From: Candidatus Scybalomonas excrementigallinarum
GTDB lineage: Bacteria; Bacillota; Clostridia; Lachnospirales; Lachnospiraceae
DNA length: 39,519 bases
Reading direction: 5' to 3'
NCBI GenBank assembly: GCA_018710905.1
Contig: DVIZ01000089.1
Span: 1 to 39,519 of the forward strand
Below are positions 1-8,364 of this stretch, piece after piece. Made by a program: the position numbers and the translations under genes. The stretch's first letter is position 1. Each line of letters begins with the position of its first letter. The notes beneath the pieces were generated by a model that was given only the letters and a program-made list of their open reading frames with translations, was not told where the DNA came from and searched no databases.

Positions 1-80
1 AATTATTTTCCATACTATAAGTATAGCATATAATATGTACAAAATAAAGACAAACATACACAAAAAAATTAAAATAAATA

Positions 81-121
81 GTGCTTTCATCCCACCCCTA
101 AAGGAATGGGCTTTTCGCACT
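81..121 (+). mobile_element. possible IS200/IS605-type right end (solo remnant)
   Basis: A hairpin at 91-110 (CCCA arm, CCT/AGG inner pairs, TGGG arm) sits inside outer arms GTGC (81-84) and GCAC (117-120). The pattern of a CCCA...CCTAAAGG...TGGG hairpin followed by CTTT resembles the right-end hairpins of IS200/IS605 elements from Clostridia as I remember them. Two inner positions are mismatched, so it may be decayed. The LysR reading frame begins to align right after it (125 on), which fits an insertion junction. No tnpA or tnpB coding is visible in bases 1-80. It could also be an unrelated hairpin. Confidence 0.33.
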
Positions 122-124
122 TAA

Positions 125-580
125 ATTGTAAGTTCTGGCATCTGTGAAATCGGAATCCTGCCATATCCTATCCACTTAGAGCAAGTTGATAGTATTCCCA
201 TTATCCAAGAAAATTTGTCCGTCTGTATTCCTAAAGACCATGATATGGCAAAACATCAAAGTCTAACCTTTGAAATGATCAATGGTTTTAATTGCCTTTT
301 GAAATCACAGATTGGATTTTGGAATGAAATGTGTCATGAGAAAATGCCTAGTTCTAGGTTTCTTGTGCAGACGGATGAATTTGAGTTCGACGAGTTAGTA
401 AAGGAATCGGCTTTGCCATGCTTTACAACTAATCTTGTAAACGATATGGATGTTATTTTTCAGAAGAGAGCGGTCATTCCAATTACCGATCCAGAAGCAA
501 ATGTTACCTATCATTTAATTTATTCCTCAAAAAATCAGAAATATCGTAAAGTGGCTGAAAAATTCCATATAAAAAAATAG
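125..580 (+). pseudogene. LysR-family regulator, 3' remnant (substrate-binding domain only)
   Basis: The open frame runs from just after a TAA at 122-124 to the stop at 578-580. It reads like the second half of a LysR effector-binding domain: a stretch like 'SGICEIGILPYPI', then 'LSVCIPKDHDMAK', the usual 'pkdHplA' signature of this fold. The N-terminal winged helix-turn-helix and the first part of the effector domain are absent, and there is no good start. A TTG at 215 could start a 121-residue product but has no ribosome binding site, so this is very likely a non-functional fragment. The break at about 122 coincides with the hairpin element just upstream. Confidence 0.7.
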
Positions 581-581
581 C

Positions 582-629
582 CATATAGTAAAATACGCAC
601 TCTTGTACAGGTGCGTATTTTACTATATG
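582..629. terminator. 19-bp perfect hairpin, bidirectional terminator
   Basis: The arms 582-600 and 611-629 are perfectly complementary, around a 10-base loop. On the minus strand the hairpin is followed by GCTA and seven T, as expected for an intrinsic terminator of the GH16 gene that ends at 760. On the plus strand it lies two bases after the LysR-remnant stop but has no T-tract there. Confidence 0.68.
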
Positions 630-759
630 ACATTATTTCATTATGTTCCTCTAATTCTTTTACTTCTTCTATAGTTATTTTATCCATATATTTATCATAC
701 CATATATACACGACAAACCAACCAAATATTTCCAATTTTTATACTATCATTAGAATTTA

Positions 760-3672
760 TTATTGCTGTAATTCACTTTCAGGAATTTCTTCTACAAGAA
801 TATAGCTCACATCTACATTATGGTTTTTAAGCTCTTCACCCTTCACAGCTCCTAATGTCAAACTTGCGATGACATCGATATCTGTATCATGTTCCATTTT
901 AAATTTCTTTGTAAATGTATCAAATTCTTCTGTTAATTTCCAGAATAACGTATTAGAATATGGAATCCAATTATCATCACTTTGTCCATTTCGTTGCAAT
1001 GCAAATTGTATCGTACGAGGAACATCGGATTTCGCTCTTACCGATATTTTATAGCATTTTCCTTGTTCTAATTTCAAATTGCCTTGTTTTAACTGAATAT
1101 GCCAATCCGCATTTCCTGTATGATCAATTGCTATTCTTGCTATACTTCCTTCTTTCTCATCTTCTAAAACTTCAAAATTTGATGAAGTTGAATCATATTT
1201 ATATAATTCCCATCCTGCTGTTCCAAGATTGAAATTACCATTAATAATATTACTCACTTCTTTTAACATAACATTATCGATATAAGTAACGCCATTATTT
1301 CCTAATAATAACCGCAATACTTTGTCATTCTCTTCTAATGAAGCTCCCGTTTTAAATTCATATTTAAATTCCTTTTTTTCTCCTGTCAATGTAGCATCAA
1401 ATGTCTTTCCACCTATAGTAGTTTTTATATTTTTTGCTTCATCTGCATACGCCTCAAATGTCAATACATATTTTGTATTTGTTGATAACGCTTGTGCCTT
1501 TTGTTGCACGATAATATCTTCCACTTTTTCTACATTGTCTGCTTCTATTTTTAATTCACGCTTTTTATAATCCTTATTTGTAACAACTGCATTCATTGTC
1601 ACACCTTGATTACTTGTAATTTCCCAATAGCCGAGACGATTTTCTCCAACATCAAACGTTCCATTATGGATAAAATTTCCATTTTTAAGAACTGGAACTG
1701 TGTTATTAACTTCGACTTCTCCAACTTGTTTTAATCGAACGTTGCGAATTTCCACGCCTGCGATAGAACCTTGGTTTCCTAGATTATATTCCAGCCTAGC
1801 ATTTGCATCATCGTTTTCTTCCATCGTGAATTTAAAAGTATATGTCTTATTTTCTGTTGTCAATTCTTGTTTTGTATCTTGCATATATCGAACATAAGAA
1901 TTATCTGGTCCAGTAACTCCGACGATAATACTTCTATCCTCATCTGCTTTCGCATCAAATGATACTTCATAAACTCCACCTTGTTTTAAAGGTAATTTGT
2001 CTTGTACAAGCTGTACAGAATAATCCAATTCACCAGCATCTGTTGTCTCAATACGCATTGTATTGTCTTTAATTTGTGCTGTTGCAGCTCCTTTACCTGC
2101 TAATAAGAACTGCCAATCTTGTTGATCGTTTACTTCTTCTGCTACGCTAAAGTCACCGTTGATCATATAGTTTCCAGCGCTGTCTGGCTCTCTAAACTCG
2201 ACTGGCGCTTTTTCTGGTTTTGTCACATTTTCGTCATAAGAATCTTTTTGATAGACTCTTACATAATCAACCATCAATTTTGCATTGTCAAAGTCTGTGG
2301 TTTCATCTGGGTTTCCTGGCCAATTTCCACCAATTGCTAAGTTGAATTGTAAGAAGAATGTCTGATCAAACGGAGCTGGAAATGTCAGTTCATCTTCCCC
2401 TTCAATGCTCGTATACCAGTCATCTACTTCATGATATAACTTATTATCGATGTAGAATTTCATTTTACCTGGTTCCCATTCTACAGAATATAAATGATAG
2501 TCATCGGAAAATTTTGAATCTTCTAATACATAAGTTCCCTGACTTTCTTTATGTGGCTCACCATAATGGATCGTACCATAGGCCTTATTGGTTTCATGCC
2601 CTAATACTTCCATAATATCGATTTCACCACATTTTGGCCATTCTCCATAAAAGTCTTGTTCTGTTGGCATCATCCAAAATGCCGGCCATAACCCTTGTCC
2701 TTCCGGAACTTTTATGCTCGCTTCAATTCTTCCATATTTGAAATCTTGCTTATTTTGTGTTGTTACTTTTCCTGATGTATAAGTCGTCGTTTCCCCATCT
2801 TCGTTTTTCAACGCTTGAATGACTAATTTCCCATCTTCAACATATACATTGTCGGTTGACTCTGTATATTCTTGTAACTCGTTATTTACCCATCCTGGCT
2901 CATGTGGTTCATATTGCCAATCATTAAAATTCAAACTCTCTCCAGCAAATTCATCGTTCCACACTAATTGATAACCATTGTATTGTGGAATTGTTGTTCC
3001 TGGCACTTCTGGTTTACCCTCCTGTTCTTGTTTTTTTACTTTTACTTTACAAGTAGCTTTTACTCCATTTCCATCTAAAGCACTGATTGTTATCGTCGCT
3101 TTTCCAGCTTTTTTCGCTTGAATCACTCCTTCTTTTGTCACAGTCGCAACTTTTTTATTGCTAGATTTATATGCTACCTTTTTATATGTCGCACCCCTTG
3201 GGGAAATTGTTGTTTCTAATTCATAGGTATCTCCTTTTTGAATTGTGACATTTTTTGTTGTTCTAATTTTTGTTATGGGATTTCCTACATATACTACAAT
3301 TTTATCACTTTTTTTGCTTCCATCTTTTGCAATAACTTTGATAGTCGCTTTTCCTTTCTTTAACGCTTTTATCTTTCCCTTTTGATTCACTGACACAATC
3401 TTTTTATTACTGGATAAATATGTCACATTTTTATTTATTGCATTTGATGGTGCAATTTTTACACGTAATGAAGAAGTTGAGCCCTTTTTTAATACAAAGA
3501 CATCCGTTGTTGGCTTTACAATCGATACACTTTTTACTTTTCTAACTTCTGACTTTGCATTTACACTGACTATATTCATCGGAATGCTTGTTATTCCAAA
3601 TGCCACTGTCATTGTAATAACCATACATTTTTGCAACACTTTTTTTGTTTTGTTATTTGCATGTTTTTTCAT
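760..3672 (-). CDS. secreted GH16 endo-beta-1,3(4)-glucanase with Ig-like and CBM modules
   Basis: This is a 970-residue exported protein. Residues 1-39 form a signal peptide (KK-rich start, hydrophobic core, VNAK end). Two BIG2-like Ig domains follow at about 47-128 and 132-212. The GH16 catalytic domain spans about 232-476 and has the motif GEIDIME at 349-355, with nucleophile E350, assisting D352 and acid/base E355. The WPAFWMMP stretch and the order of elements fit laminarinase/lichenase-type GH16 enzymes. Three CBM4/9-like modules follow, each opening with an 'NGdF'-type motif (about 500-655, 670-805 and 820-965). There is no sortase signal or lipobox, so the protein is probably released or held by its Ig modules. 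It should make oligosaccharides for the importer encoded upstream. A ribosome binding site (GAAAGGAAGG) precedes the ATG. Laminarin versus mixed-linkage glucan cannot be decided from sequence. Confidence 0.9.
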   Translation of the reverse strand: MKKHANNKTKKVLQKCMVITMTVAFGITSIPMNIVSVNAKSEVRKVKSVSIVKPTTDVFVLKKGSTSSLRVKIAPSNAINKNVTYLSSNKKIVSVNQKGKIKALKKGKATIKVIAKDGSKKSDKIVVYVGNPITKIRTTKNVTIQKGDTYELETTISPRGATYKKVAYKSSNKKVATVTKEGVIQAKKAGKATITISALDGNGVKATCKVKVKKQEQEGKPEVPGTTIPQYNGYQLVWNDEFAGESLNFNDWQYEPHEPGWVNNELQEYTESTDNVYVEDGKLVIQALKNEDGETTTYTSGKVTTQNKQDFKYGRIEASIKVPEGQGLWPAFWMMPTEQDFYGEWPKCGEIDIMEVLGHETNKAYGTIHYGEPHKESQGTYVLEDSKFSDDYHLYSVEWEPGKMKFYIDNKLYHEVDDWYTSIEGEDELTFPAPFDQTFFLQFNLAIGGNWPGNPDETTDFDNAKLMVDYVRVYQKDSYDENVTKPEKAPVEFREPDSAGNYMINGDFSVAEEVNDQQDWQFLLAGKGAATAQIKDNTMRIETTDAGELDYSVQLVQDKLPLKQGGVYEVSFDAKADEDRSIIVGVTGPDNSYVRYMQDTKQELTTENKTYTFKFTMEENDDANARLEYNLGNQGSIAGVEIRNVRLKQVGEVEVNNTVPVLKNGNFIHNGTFDVGENRLGYWEITSNQGVTMNAVVTNKDYKKRELKIEADNVEKVEDIIVQQKAQALSTNTKYVLTFEAYADEAKNIKTTIGGKTFDATLTGEKKEFKYEFKTGASLEENDKVLRLLLGNNGVTYIDNVMLKEVSNIINGNFNLGTAGWELYKYDSTSSNFEVLEDEKEGSIARIAIDHTGNADWHIQLKQGNLKLEQGKCYKISVRAKSDVPRTIQFALQRNGQSDDNWIPYSNTLFWKLTEEFDTFTKKFKMEHDTDIDVIASLTLGAVKGEELKNHNVDVSYILVEEIPESELQQ

Positions 3673-3788
3673 ATTACCCTTGATACCTTCCTTTCTTACA
3701 AACTACTTTGTAACAATAATATTTGTGATTTCGTCTCCCTTCTCATGCTTTATACTTATGTATCATATTTTAATGATTTGCACTAAAA

Positions 3789-3818
3789 TATATATCAATT
3801 TTTTATAAAAAATATCAA
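3789..3818 (-). promoter_or_regulatory. candidate promoter of the GH16 gene
   Basis: On the minus strand, TTGATA (3818-3813) and TATATA (3794-3789) are 18 bases apart, between the GH3 terminator and the GH16 start. The region is very AT-rich, so chance matches are likely. Confidence 0.28.
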
Positions 3819-3828
3819 TTTAAAGCAC

Positions 3829-3875
3829 AAAAAATGAGAAAAACAGCTATTTATTTTCTGTTTTTCTCATTTTTT
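3829..3875 (-). terminator. intrinsic terminator after GH3
   Basis: An 18-bp perfect inverted repeat (3829-3846 and 3858-3875) has an A-tract on one side and a T-tract on the other. It lies 28 bases past the GH3 stop and separates GH3 from the GH16 gene, so GH16 probably has its own promoter. Confidence 0.8.
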
Positions 3876-3903
3876 ATCATCATTTTGCCAACTCTATTAC
3901 TTT

Positions 3904-6342
3904 CTATTTTTTTAACTTATTAACCATTTCAATAATTCTTCCTGCACATTCTCGAATTTCTTCTTCTGATAATTTTCCAGTCTTATACGCTTCACGAATG
4001 TCCGCATCATCCTCTCGATTTCCTGGCATAATAATATCATTGCCTGCTGCCACACATTTCCATGGAATACTTCCATCTTCTGGAACTGTCGTATTCCAAT
4101 CGGACATAATAACACCATTGAATCCCCATTCTTCTCTCGCAATTACCGTACATAAATCTTTGCTATTGGCAGCATGAACACCATTAATTAAATTATAAGA
4201 AGACATAATTGCTACCGGATTACTTTTCTTTACAACCATTTCAAATCCTTTTAAATAAATTTCTCTAAGTGCTCTCTCAGAAATATGAACATCAACACCC
4301 ATTCTATTATCCTCTTGATTATTGCAAGCAAAATGCTTAATTGTCACACCACAGCCTTTTTTACTCTGTACTCCTAATGTAACTGCTGAAGCTATACTTC
4401 CAGATAAAAATGGATCTTCTGAATAATATTCAAAATTACGTCCGCATAATGGATTTCTTTGAATATTCATTCCCGGTGCTAACCAAAGGCTTACTTGAAA
4501 CTCTTCCATTTCTTCTGCAATTGCCTTACCAAATTCTTCCACCAACTCCATATTCCAAGTCTGGGCTAATGCCGTTCCAACTGGAAATGCTGTACAGTAT
4601 TGATAATAAACGTCTGCATCATCATGATATTCCATTGGTTCTAAAAAGCCATTTTCTAATGAAGCAAATACACCTACTCCATAAACCGTATCTGTTCTTC
4701 TATCTACTTCATAATTTTGACGCAACCTAAGTCCTGCTGGACCATCTGCCATAATCAAAGAAGAAATTCCATATTTTTCTTCTAATTCTTCTGTTGTTTC
4801 TCCTGCTGAACCTGGTACTCTTATTCCAGCAGAACCAAGAGTACTCGTTCCCTTTGTAATATTTCCATATAATAATGGAATCAATTCTTCTACTGTTTGC
4901 TCTATAGCATATTGTTTCTTATATTCGTTTTTTTCTTCTACTTGCGGTTCAAAAGAAACTTCTAATAAGTTTTCTTCTATTTTCTTTTCTCTTACTATAC
5001 AATCACCAATTGATAGATCTCTAAAATCTACAGAGGATTCAAATGACACCTCTTTTGTTTGTTCTAATAAAACTAATTGTGATACAACTATATTTGCTAC
5101 TTGTTTTAATGAAACAGAACTATTTCCAATACAGATACCATATTGTCCAGCTTCTATTAACCATGCGTGTTCTGCTTCCGAAAAACTAGCAAGTTGCTTT
5201 TGAGGCACTGTAATAATTAATTTTTGTTTTTCTTCTGGCTGTAAAAGATTTGTTTTTGCAAATCCAACTAATCTATGATATTCCTTTTCTATTCTACCTT
5301 TTGGTAATGTCGTATATACCTGTACTACTTCTTTTCCAGCATATAATTTTCCTTTATTTTTTACTTCAACTTCAATTTCTAACTCTGTTTCTTTCACTAA
5401 TAAGCGAACAAACTGAATATCAAAGTCTGTATAAGATAACCCATATCCAAATGGAAACAATGGTTTTACTCCAAAACTATCAAAATATCGATATCCTACA
5501 TAAATTCCTTCTTTATACTCTTCTATTTCTAAATTTCCATTTAAATGGCTATAATCTTCGGCATACGGATAATCTTTGTAATATTTTGCCCATGTAGCTG
5601 TTAATTTTCCACTTGGCACCACATCTCCAAATAAAACATCTGCTACTGCACCCCCGCCTTGTTGCCCTAATTGAGAAATCTGTAATACTGCTTGGATATT
5701 TTTTGCTGTATCCAATATATCTGTTAGTTCTATCGGACCCCCAGCATTTAGAATCAATATAATAGGAATATTTTGTTTTTCTAAATATAAAATATCCTTT
5801 CGTTCTTTTTGACTTAAATAATAATCTCCCTCGGTTCTATGACGATCTTTTCCCTCTCCAGAAATACGACTAATTACATAAATAGCAGCCTCTGCCCCCT
5901 TTATATCACTTTCTGTAATCGTTCTTCCTTCTGGCATTACAAATGGATTTTCGGCATAAGCATCAAATGGATTATCCACTGTTTTTGCTACATTTAAGAC
6001 GAACTCTTTCCATTCATCTCTTGCTTGATTATAATAATCTGAATAATCTTTTAACCATACTTCACTGGTAATAGTAGCTCCGCTTTCTTTTAGCCCTCTA
6101 TAAATTGAAACATTTTCTCTATTATTAACATCACCAGAGCCAATACCACCTTTTACTGTCTTTTCTGCACCAGTTCCAAAAAGTGCAATTGATGCAGATT
6201 TTTTTAAAGGAAGTACTCCTTTATTTACTAAGAGAACAATTCCTTCTGCTGCTGCTTTTCGTGCCAATTGACTATGTAAAATTTCCCTCTCTGAAACCTC
6301 TCCCTTTAACGTTCCACTATGAATCCATTTTCTCCGTGTCAT
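3904..6342 (-). CDS. GH3 beta-glucosidase, reversed domain order, cytoplasmic
   Basis: This 812-residue enzyme has no signal peptide. The usual GH3 order is inverted. The GH3 C-terminal (alpha/beta sandwich) domain comes first at about 28-305, with 'EGIVLLVNKGVLPL' and the ISGEGKDR motif holding the probable acid/base E163. A fibronectin-III-like segment follows at about 320-410. The (beta/alpha)8 domain is last, about 490-805, with KHFACNN and the nucleophile Asp748 in GVIMSDW. This C-before-N arrangement is known for some rumen and gut Clostridia beta-glucosidases (Butyrivibrio, Ruminococcus), so the gene is intact, not rearranged by accident. It should release glucose from imported beta-gluco-oligosaccharides and so complements the two phosphorylases. 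It starts at an ATG behind AAAGGAAAT. Exact linkage preference is unknown. Confidence 0.9.
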   Translation of the reverse strand: MTRRKWIHSGTLKGEVSEREILHSQLARKAAAEGIVLLVNKGVLPLKKSASIALFGTGAEKTVKGGIGSGDVNNRENVSIYRGLKESGATITSEVWLKDYSDYYNQARDEWKEFVLNVAKTVDNPFDAYAENPFVMPEGRTITESDIKGAEAAIYVISRISGEGKDRHRTEGDYYLSQKERKDILYLEKQNIPIILILNAGGPIELTDILDTAKNIQAVLQISQLGQQGGGAVADVLFGDVVPSGKLTATWAKYYKDYPYAEDYSHLNGNLEIEEYKEGIYVGYRYFDSFGVKPLFPFGYGLSYTDFDIQFVRLLVKETELEIEVEVKNKGKLYAGKEVVQVYTTLPKGRIEKEYHRLVGFAKTNLLQPEEKQKLIITVPQKQLASFSEAEHAWLIEAGQYGICIGNSSVSLKQVANIVVSQLVLLEQTKEVSFESSVDFRDLSIGDCIVREKKIEENLLEVSFEPQVEEKNEYKKQYAIEQTVEELIPLLYGNITKGTSTLGSAGIRVPGSAGETTEELEEKYGISSLIMADGPAGLRLRQNYEVDRRTDTVYGVGVFASLENGFLEPMEYHDDADVYYQYCTAFPVGTALAQTWNMELVEEFGKAIAEEMEEFQVSLWLAPGMNIQRNPLCGRNFEYYSEDPFLSGSIASAVTLGVQSKKGCGVTIKHFACNNQEDNRMGVDVHISERALREIYLKGFEMVVKKSNPVAIMSSYNLINGVHAANSKDLCTVIAREEWGFNGVIMSDWNTTVPEDGSIPWKCVAAGNDIIMPGNREDDADIREAYKTGKLSEEEIRECAGRIIEMVNKLKK

Positions 6343-6391
6343 ATGTATTTCCTTTCTAACCTCTTTTATAATATTTCTTTTATAAATTTAG

Positions 6392-6443
6392 AAAACCTCC
6401 TCAGCAATTCTTTCTAAAATAAAAGATATTCTTTGGAGGTTTT
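6392..6443 (-). terminator. weak terminator or intercistronic hairpin before GH3
   Basis: A 9-bp perfect stem (6392-6400 AAAACCTCC with 6435-6443 GGAGGTTTT) encloses a long 34-base loop, in the 135-base gap between permease 2 and GH3. The long loop makes simple termination doubtful; it may only lower read-through into GH3. Confidence 0.35.
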
Positions 6444-6477
6444 ATGTAATGCAATCTATGATTACTATCATTATTAA

Positions 6478-7323
6478 TTACTCTTTGACACCACCAAGTG
6501 TAATACCAGCTATAATATACTTGGAAAGAATTAAATACGCGATAATAATTGGTACAATTGCTACCATAATCATCATATAAATTTTTCCCATATCAAAGCT
6601 CATATAATCTGCTCCTCTAAGAGTTGCAACTAAAATAGGTACTGTCATTTTATCTTTTGATTGAATAATTAATGCTGGTACAAAGTAATTATTCCAAGAA
6701 CCAACAAATGTGAAAATTGCCTGCACTGCAATTGCTGGCTTCATAATCGGAATAACAATTTGATTAAACGTCCTAAATTCTCCTGAACCATCAATTCGTG
6801 CTGCTTCTATTAAAGCTAATGGAAGCGAAGATTGTAAATAACTATACATAAAATAAAAAACGGCTGGCGATGCAATAGATGGAATAATCAGAGGAAGTAA
6901 GGAATCATACATCCCCATATTTGTTACTAATCTTAAAAATCCCATTGCTGTTACTTGTGTTGGCATTACGAGAATTGCCATAATAAAAGTAAAAGCTGCC
7001 TTTTTTAATTTAAAATCATAGGCATATAACCCATAGGCTGTTAATGATGAAAAATAAGTACAGATTGCTGCAGAACAAGTAGAAACAATCAAACTGTTTA
7101 AAATTCCTTTAAACATCGGGAAACTTCCATCATTTGCAACACTCTTTAGATTTTCCAAAAAGTAATTTCCTGGTAACGCTGAAAAACCTTTCTGTAAATC
7201 TGCATGCGATCTCGTTGCATTGACAATCAATATATAAAAGAAAAATAAACACAAAAATGATAAAAGAATGAGTACAATATGTGCGAAAATACTTCTCACA
7301 CGATTTACTGATTTTGAGTTCAT
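6478..7323 (-). CDS. CUT1-type sugar ABC transporter permease (second subunit)
   Basis: This 281-residue membrane protein has about six transmembrane segments. Its cytoplasmic EAA loop reads 'EAARIDGSGEFRTFNQIVIP', the ATPase-docking signature of MalG-like permeases. The start was placed at the ATG at 7323 because AAAGGGG lies just upstream; an in-frame start 26 codons earlier would overlap the preceding permease gene. Only 7 bases separate it from that gene, so the two are translated together. It should form the heterodimeric channel with the other permease and receive substrate from the upstream lipoprotein. Confidence 0.93.
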   Translation of the reverse strand: MNSKSVNRVRSIFAHIVLILLSFLCLFFFYILIVNATRSHADLQKGFSALPGNYFLENLKSVANDGSFPMFKGILNSLIVSTCSAAICTYFSSLTAYGLYAYDFKLKKAAFTFIMAILVMPTQVTAMGFLRLVTNMGMYDSLLPLIIPSIASPAVFYFMYSYLQSSLPLALIEAARIDGSGEFRTFNQIVIPIMKPAIAVQAIFTFVGSWNNYFVPALIIQSKDKMTVPILVATLRGADYMSFDMGKIYMMIMVAIVPIIIAYLILSKYIIAGITLGGVKE

Positions 7324-7330
7324 ATTATTA

Positions 7331-8287
7331 TTACCCCTTTCTTTTTTCTGCTTTTGCTTTTTTCCTAGCAGCACGTTTTGAACCATCCGGATCATTATCA
7401 TTTGTCATTTTATATACAATAAAACATAAAATACCACTAACAATGAATAAGTAAACAGATAAGGCTCCCGCCATACCATAGTTTTTACTCTTTAAGTGGC
7501 TATTCAAAAACATAATTAATGTCATAGAGGTACGATCTGGGTTTCCTTGTCCATTTGTCAAAATCTGTGGAACATCAAACATTTGGAGTCCACCAATGAT
7601 AGATGTAATTAAAGTATAAGCAAGAATTGGTCTTATCAATGGTAAAATAATATAGAAAAATCTCTTTATGCTATTACAACCATCAATTTCAGAAGCCTCA
7701 AAAATATCATTACTAATTGCCATAATGGCTGCCATTAACATAATCGTTGTATTACCAAACCACATTAAAAAGTTCATTAGCCCAACAAGACTCCTCGTTC
7801 CTAATACAGAACCAAGGAAATCAATTGGTTCTTTAATAAAACCAATTGATTCTAAAATAGAGTTAATTGGTCCATTGGTAGAAAATAATGCAAAAAATAA
7901 CATTGCAAAAGCAGATGCCATAATTAAGTTTGGTAAATAAATTACAACTTTAAAAAACTGTTTTCCATGAATTTTTAAACGTAAATCAGAAAACCAACAA
8001 GCTAATACTAACGCTACTACAACCTGTGGTATAAACCCAATTATCCATAAAATAAGAGTGTTTCCAGCATACTTGAGCATATCAGATTCTAGTAAACTTT
8101 TATAATTTTCCACCCCAATAAAATTAGGTCCAATTTCTTTAATCCCTGAACGATAATATTCAAAAAAGCTATATCGAATTGTATCTAATAGCGGAATGAA
8201 TGAAAAGATAAAAAAACATAAGAAAAATGGAAGAATAAATAAATATCCCCATTTTCCGTAGCTGATACTTTTACGCTTTTTATTCAT
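7331..8287 (-). CDS. CUT1-type sugar ABC transporter permease (first subunit)
   Basis: This 318-residue MalF-like permease has about six transmembrane segments. The first lies around residues 13-35, and the EAA loop reads 'EASEIDGCNSIKRFFYIILP'. The C-terminus is a short basic tail (KRAARKKAKAEKRKG). The ATG at 8287 has a good AAAGGAG site; the longer frame to 8344 would start inside a stem-loop without a ribosome binding site. It is the second gene of the importer operon. No ATPase gene lies in the locus; CUT1 importers of this kind often share an MsmK-type ATPase encoded elsewhere. Confidence 0.93.
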   Translation of the reverse strand: MNKKRKSISYGKWGYLFILPFFLCFFIFSFIPLLDTIRYSFFEYYRSGIKEIGPNFIGVENYKSLLESDMLKYAGNTLILWIIGFIPQVVVALVLACWFSDLRLKIHGKQFFKVVIYLPNLIMASAFAMLFFALFSTNGPINSILESIGFIKEPIDFLGSVLGTRSLVGLMNFLMWFGNTTIMLMAAIMAISNDIFEASEIDGCNSIKRFFYIILPLIRPILAYTLITSIIGGLQMFDVPQILTNGQGNPDRTSMTLIMFLNSHLKSKNYGMAGALSVYLFIVSGILCFIVYKMTNDNDPDGSKRAARKKAKAEKRKG

Positions 8288-8313
8288 AAAAATATGGCTC
8301 CTTTCTTTTCTGA

Positions 8314-8350
8314 CTGTATTTGTGGGGTAGTAACTCCCCCACAAATACAG
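8314..8350 (-). promoter_or_regulatory. 14-bp perfect stem-loop between binding protein and permease genes
   Basis: Arms 8314-8327 (CTGTATTTGTGGGG) and 8337-8350 are perfectly complementary around a 9-base loop. It sits between the binding-protein stop and the first permease start, with no T-tract on the minus strand. Such hairpins commonly protect the binding-protein mRNA 3' end and reduce downstream expression, giving more binding protein than permease. That role is inferred. Confidence 0.6.
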
Positions 8351-8364
8351 CCTATTGCTCTAAT

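Noticed and set aside
2119-2615. Plus-strand ORFs inside the GH16 gene and similar antisense ORFs in other genes
   Set aside because: They lie opposite strongly conserved coding sequence, lack ribosome binding sites and have unlikely composition.
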